64,000 bases of DNA, from the NCBI GenBank assembly GCA_910579265.1, contig CAJTTE010000005.1, positions 106,891-170,890 of the forward strand, in the 5' to 3' direction. How positions within the stretch are numbered: the first letter of the stretch is position 1; each line of letters starts with the position of its first letter. The notes under the pieces are model-generated. The model did not search any database and was not told the DNA's origin. It saw only the letters and a list, made by a program, of their open reading frames with translations. The stretch comes from an uncultured Ruminiclostridium sp. (lineage in GTDB: Bacteria; Bacillota; Clostridia; Oscillospirales; Ruminococcaceae). This document shows, piece by piece, positions 63,562 to 64,000 of this stretch. The position numbers and the translations under genes were made by a program.

Positions 63562-63798
63562 TCATAGCCTGTCCGTAAAATCTATTTTAATTCCCTTTTC
63601 CTTTGCAATTTTTAAAAGATAGGCATAGCGTGAACGAAGCGCCTTTTGCTCGTAAATCATTGCGTCGATTATTTCCTCGTCCGTAGCTAAATTAAACATG
63701 GTTTCGTTTGCACTGAATTGCATGGTCAGCTTCTCAAGCTCCTGTAAAATCTCGTTTTGCTCTTTACTTGCCTTGTCCGTTTCTTTATTTTTTAGCAT
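63562..63798 (-). CDS. DUF2508 (YaaL-like) protein
   Basis: 78 residues, helical: ELEKLTMQFSANETMFNLAT, then EEIIDAMIYEQKALRSRYAYLL, the DUF2508 pattern. yaaL-bofA adjacency is conserved in Firmicutes, which supports both calls. Function unknown. Confidence 0.85.
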   Translation of the reverse strand: MLKNKETDKASKEQNEILQELEKLTMQFSANETMFNLATDEEIIDAMIYEQKALRSRYAYLLKIAKEKGIKIDFTDRL

Positions 63799-64000
63799 TA
63801 TATGTACCCACCGCCTTGTCCTTTTTTGAAATTATATGAACGGAATTAAAATATTATTACTTTTAAAGAACAGCGATCGATGCTGTTTGCAACATAAAAT
63901 GCATAGCGGAAAAGTTTGTATAAATATAACCGATATTTTTTAAAAATGTAGGTTTGTCAATGATATTGGACAAAATTTTTTAAAAATTCAACAGGAGAAA
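63799..64000. other. Upstream region of the next gene
   Basis: AT-rich. The window ends in AACAGGAGAAA, a good ribosome binding site, so a plus-strand gene probably starts within a few bases beyond the edge. Confidence 0.5.

Overview
The window reads as a chromosomal segment of a spore-forming, strictly anaerobic Firmicute, most likely an Oscillospirales/Ruminococcaceae-type gut clostridium. The grounds are spore genes (yabP, yabQ, sigK, bofA, gpr), an Rnf ion pump, a trimeric NADH-type [FeFe] hydrogenase, clostridial gene order (mazG-HU-rqcP-yabP-yabQ-divIC; uvrC-rsmD-coaD; ftsE-ftsX-M23-S41) and AT-rich intergenic DNA. No rRNA, tRNA, CRISPR array, prophage or plasmid origin was seen.

Layout. 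1-3.1 kb: a truncated gene, a long gene-poor stretch, a degenerate HMG-like (NifV-type) protein and a tandem 104-bp repeat array. 3.2-6.1 kb: a minus-strand sporulation/division/housekeeping cluster. 6.5-11.6 kb: repair glycosylase, orphan ATPase, S66 peptidase and GGDEF protein, separated by small mobile elements. 11.7-16.6 kb: the rnfCDGEAB operon. 16.8-23.3 kb: sigK, then accessory DNA with three kinds of small inverted-repeat element, a hemerythrin fusion and an ECF sigma factor. 37.7-47 kb: tautomerase, HAD phosphatase, GH13 enzyme, the hydrogenase operon and an IS200 relic. 47-64 kb: core genes (rpsT, gpr, lysS, greA, S41/M23/ftsXE, a CdaR-type regulator, metG-uvrC-rsmD-coaD, a DRTGG protein, bofA and its DUF2508 neighbour).

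The most interesting part is 23.2-37.0 kb. On the minus strand lies a peptide natural-product (RiPP) locus: a radical SAM/SPASM maturase, an acyl-carrier-like protein and an unlisted 58-residue precursor whose last 23 residues hold six cysteines. These are followed by a broken ABC exporter, an S8 protease fused to a clostridial peptide-maturation domain, and a broken transglutaminase-like gene. Next to it is an agr-type quorum-sensing system (agrB, agrD, agrC, agrA), followed by an FkbM methyltransferase and an unusual 529-residue protein. The same 12-bp direct repeat (21 bp apart, 7 bp before a -35 box) precedes agrBD and also sits about 0.8 kb upstream of the maturase, facing it. This suggests that the Agr signal controls the peptide locus. 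agrC carries a one-base frameshift in a T7 tract, and the exporter and transglutaminase-like genes are broken, so the system is either decaying or switchable.

The intergenic regions carry at least four repeat families: a 185-bp MITE-like element in four copies, two other inverted-repeat elements, and 104-bp units in four clusters whose hairpin arms show compensatory base changes. IS200 relics are also present.
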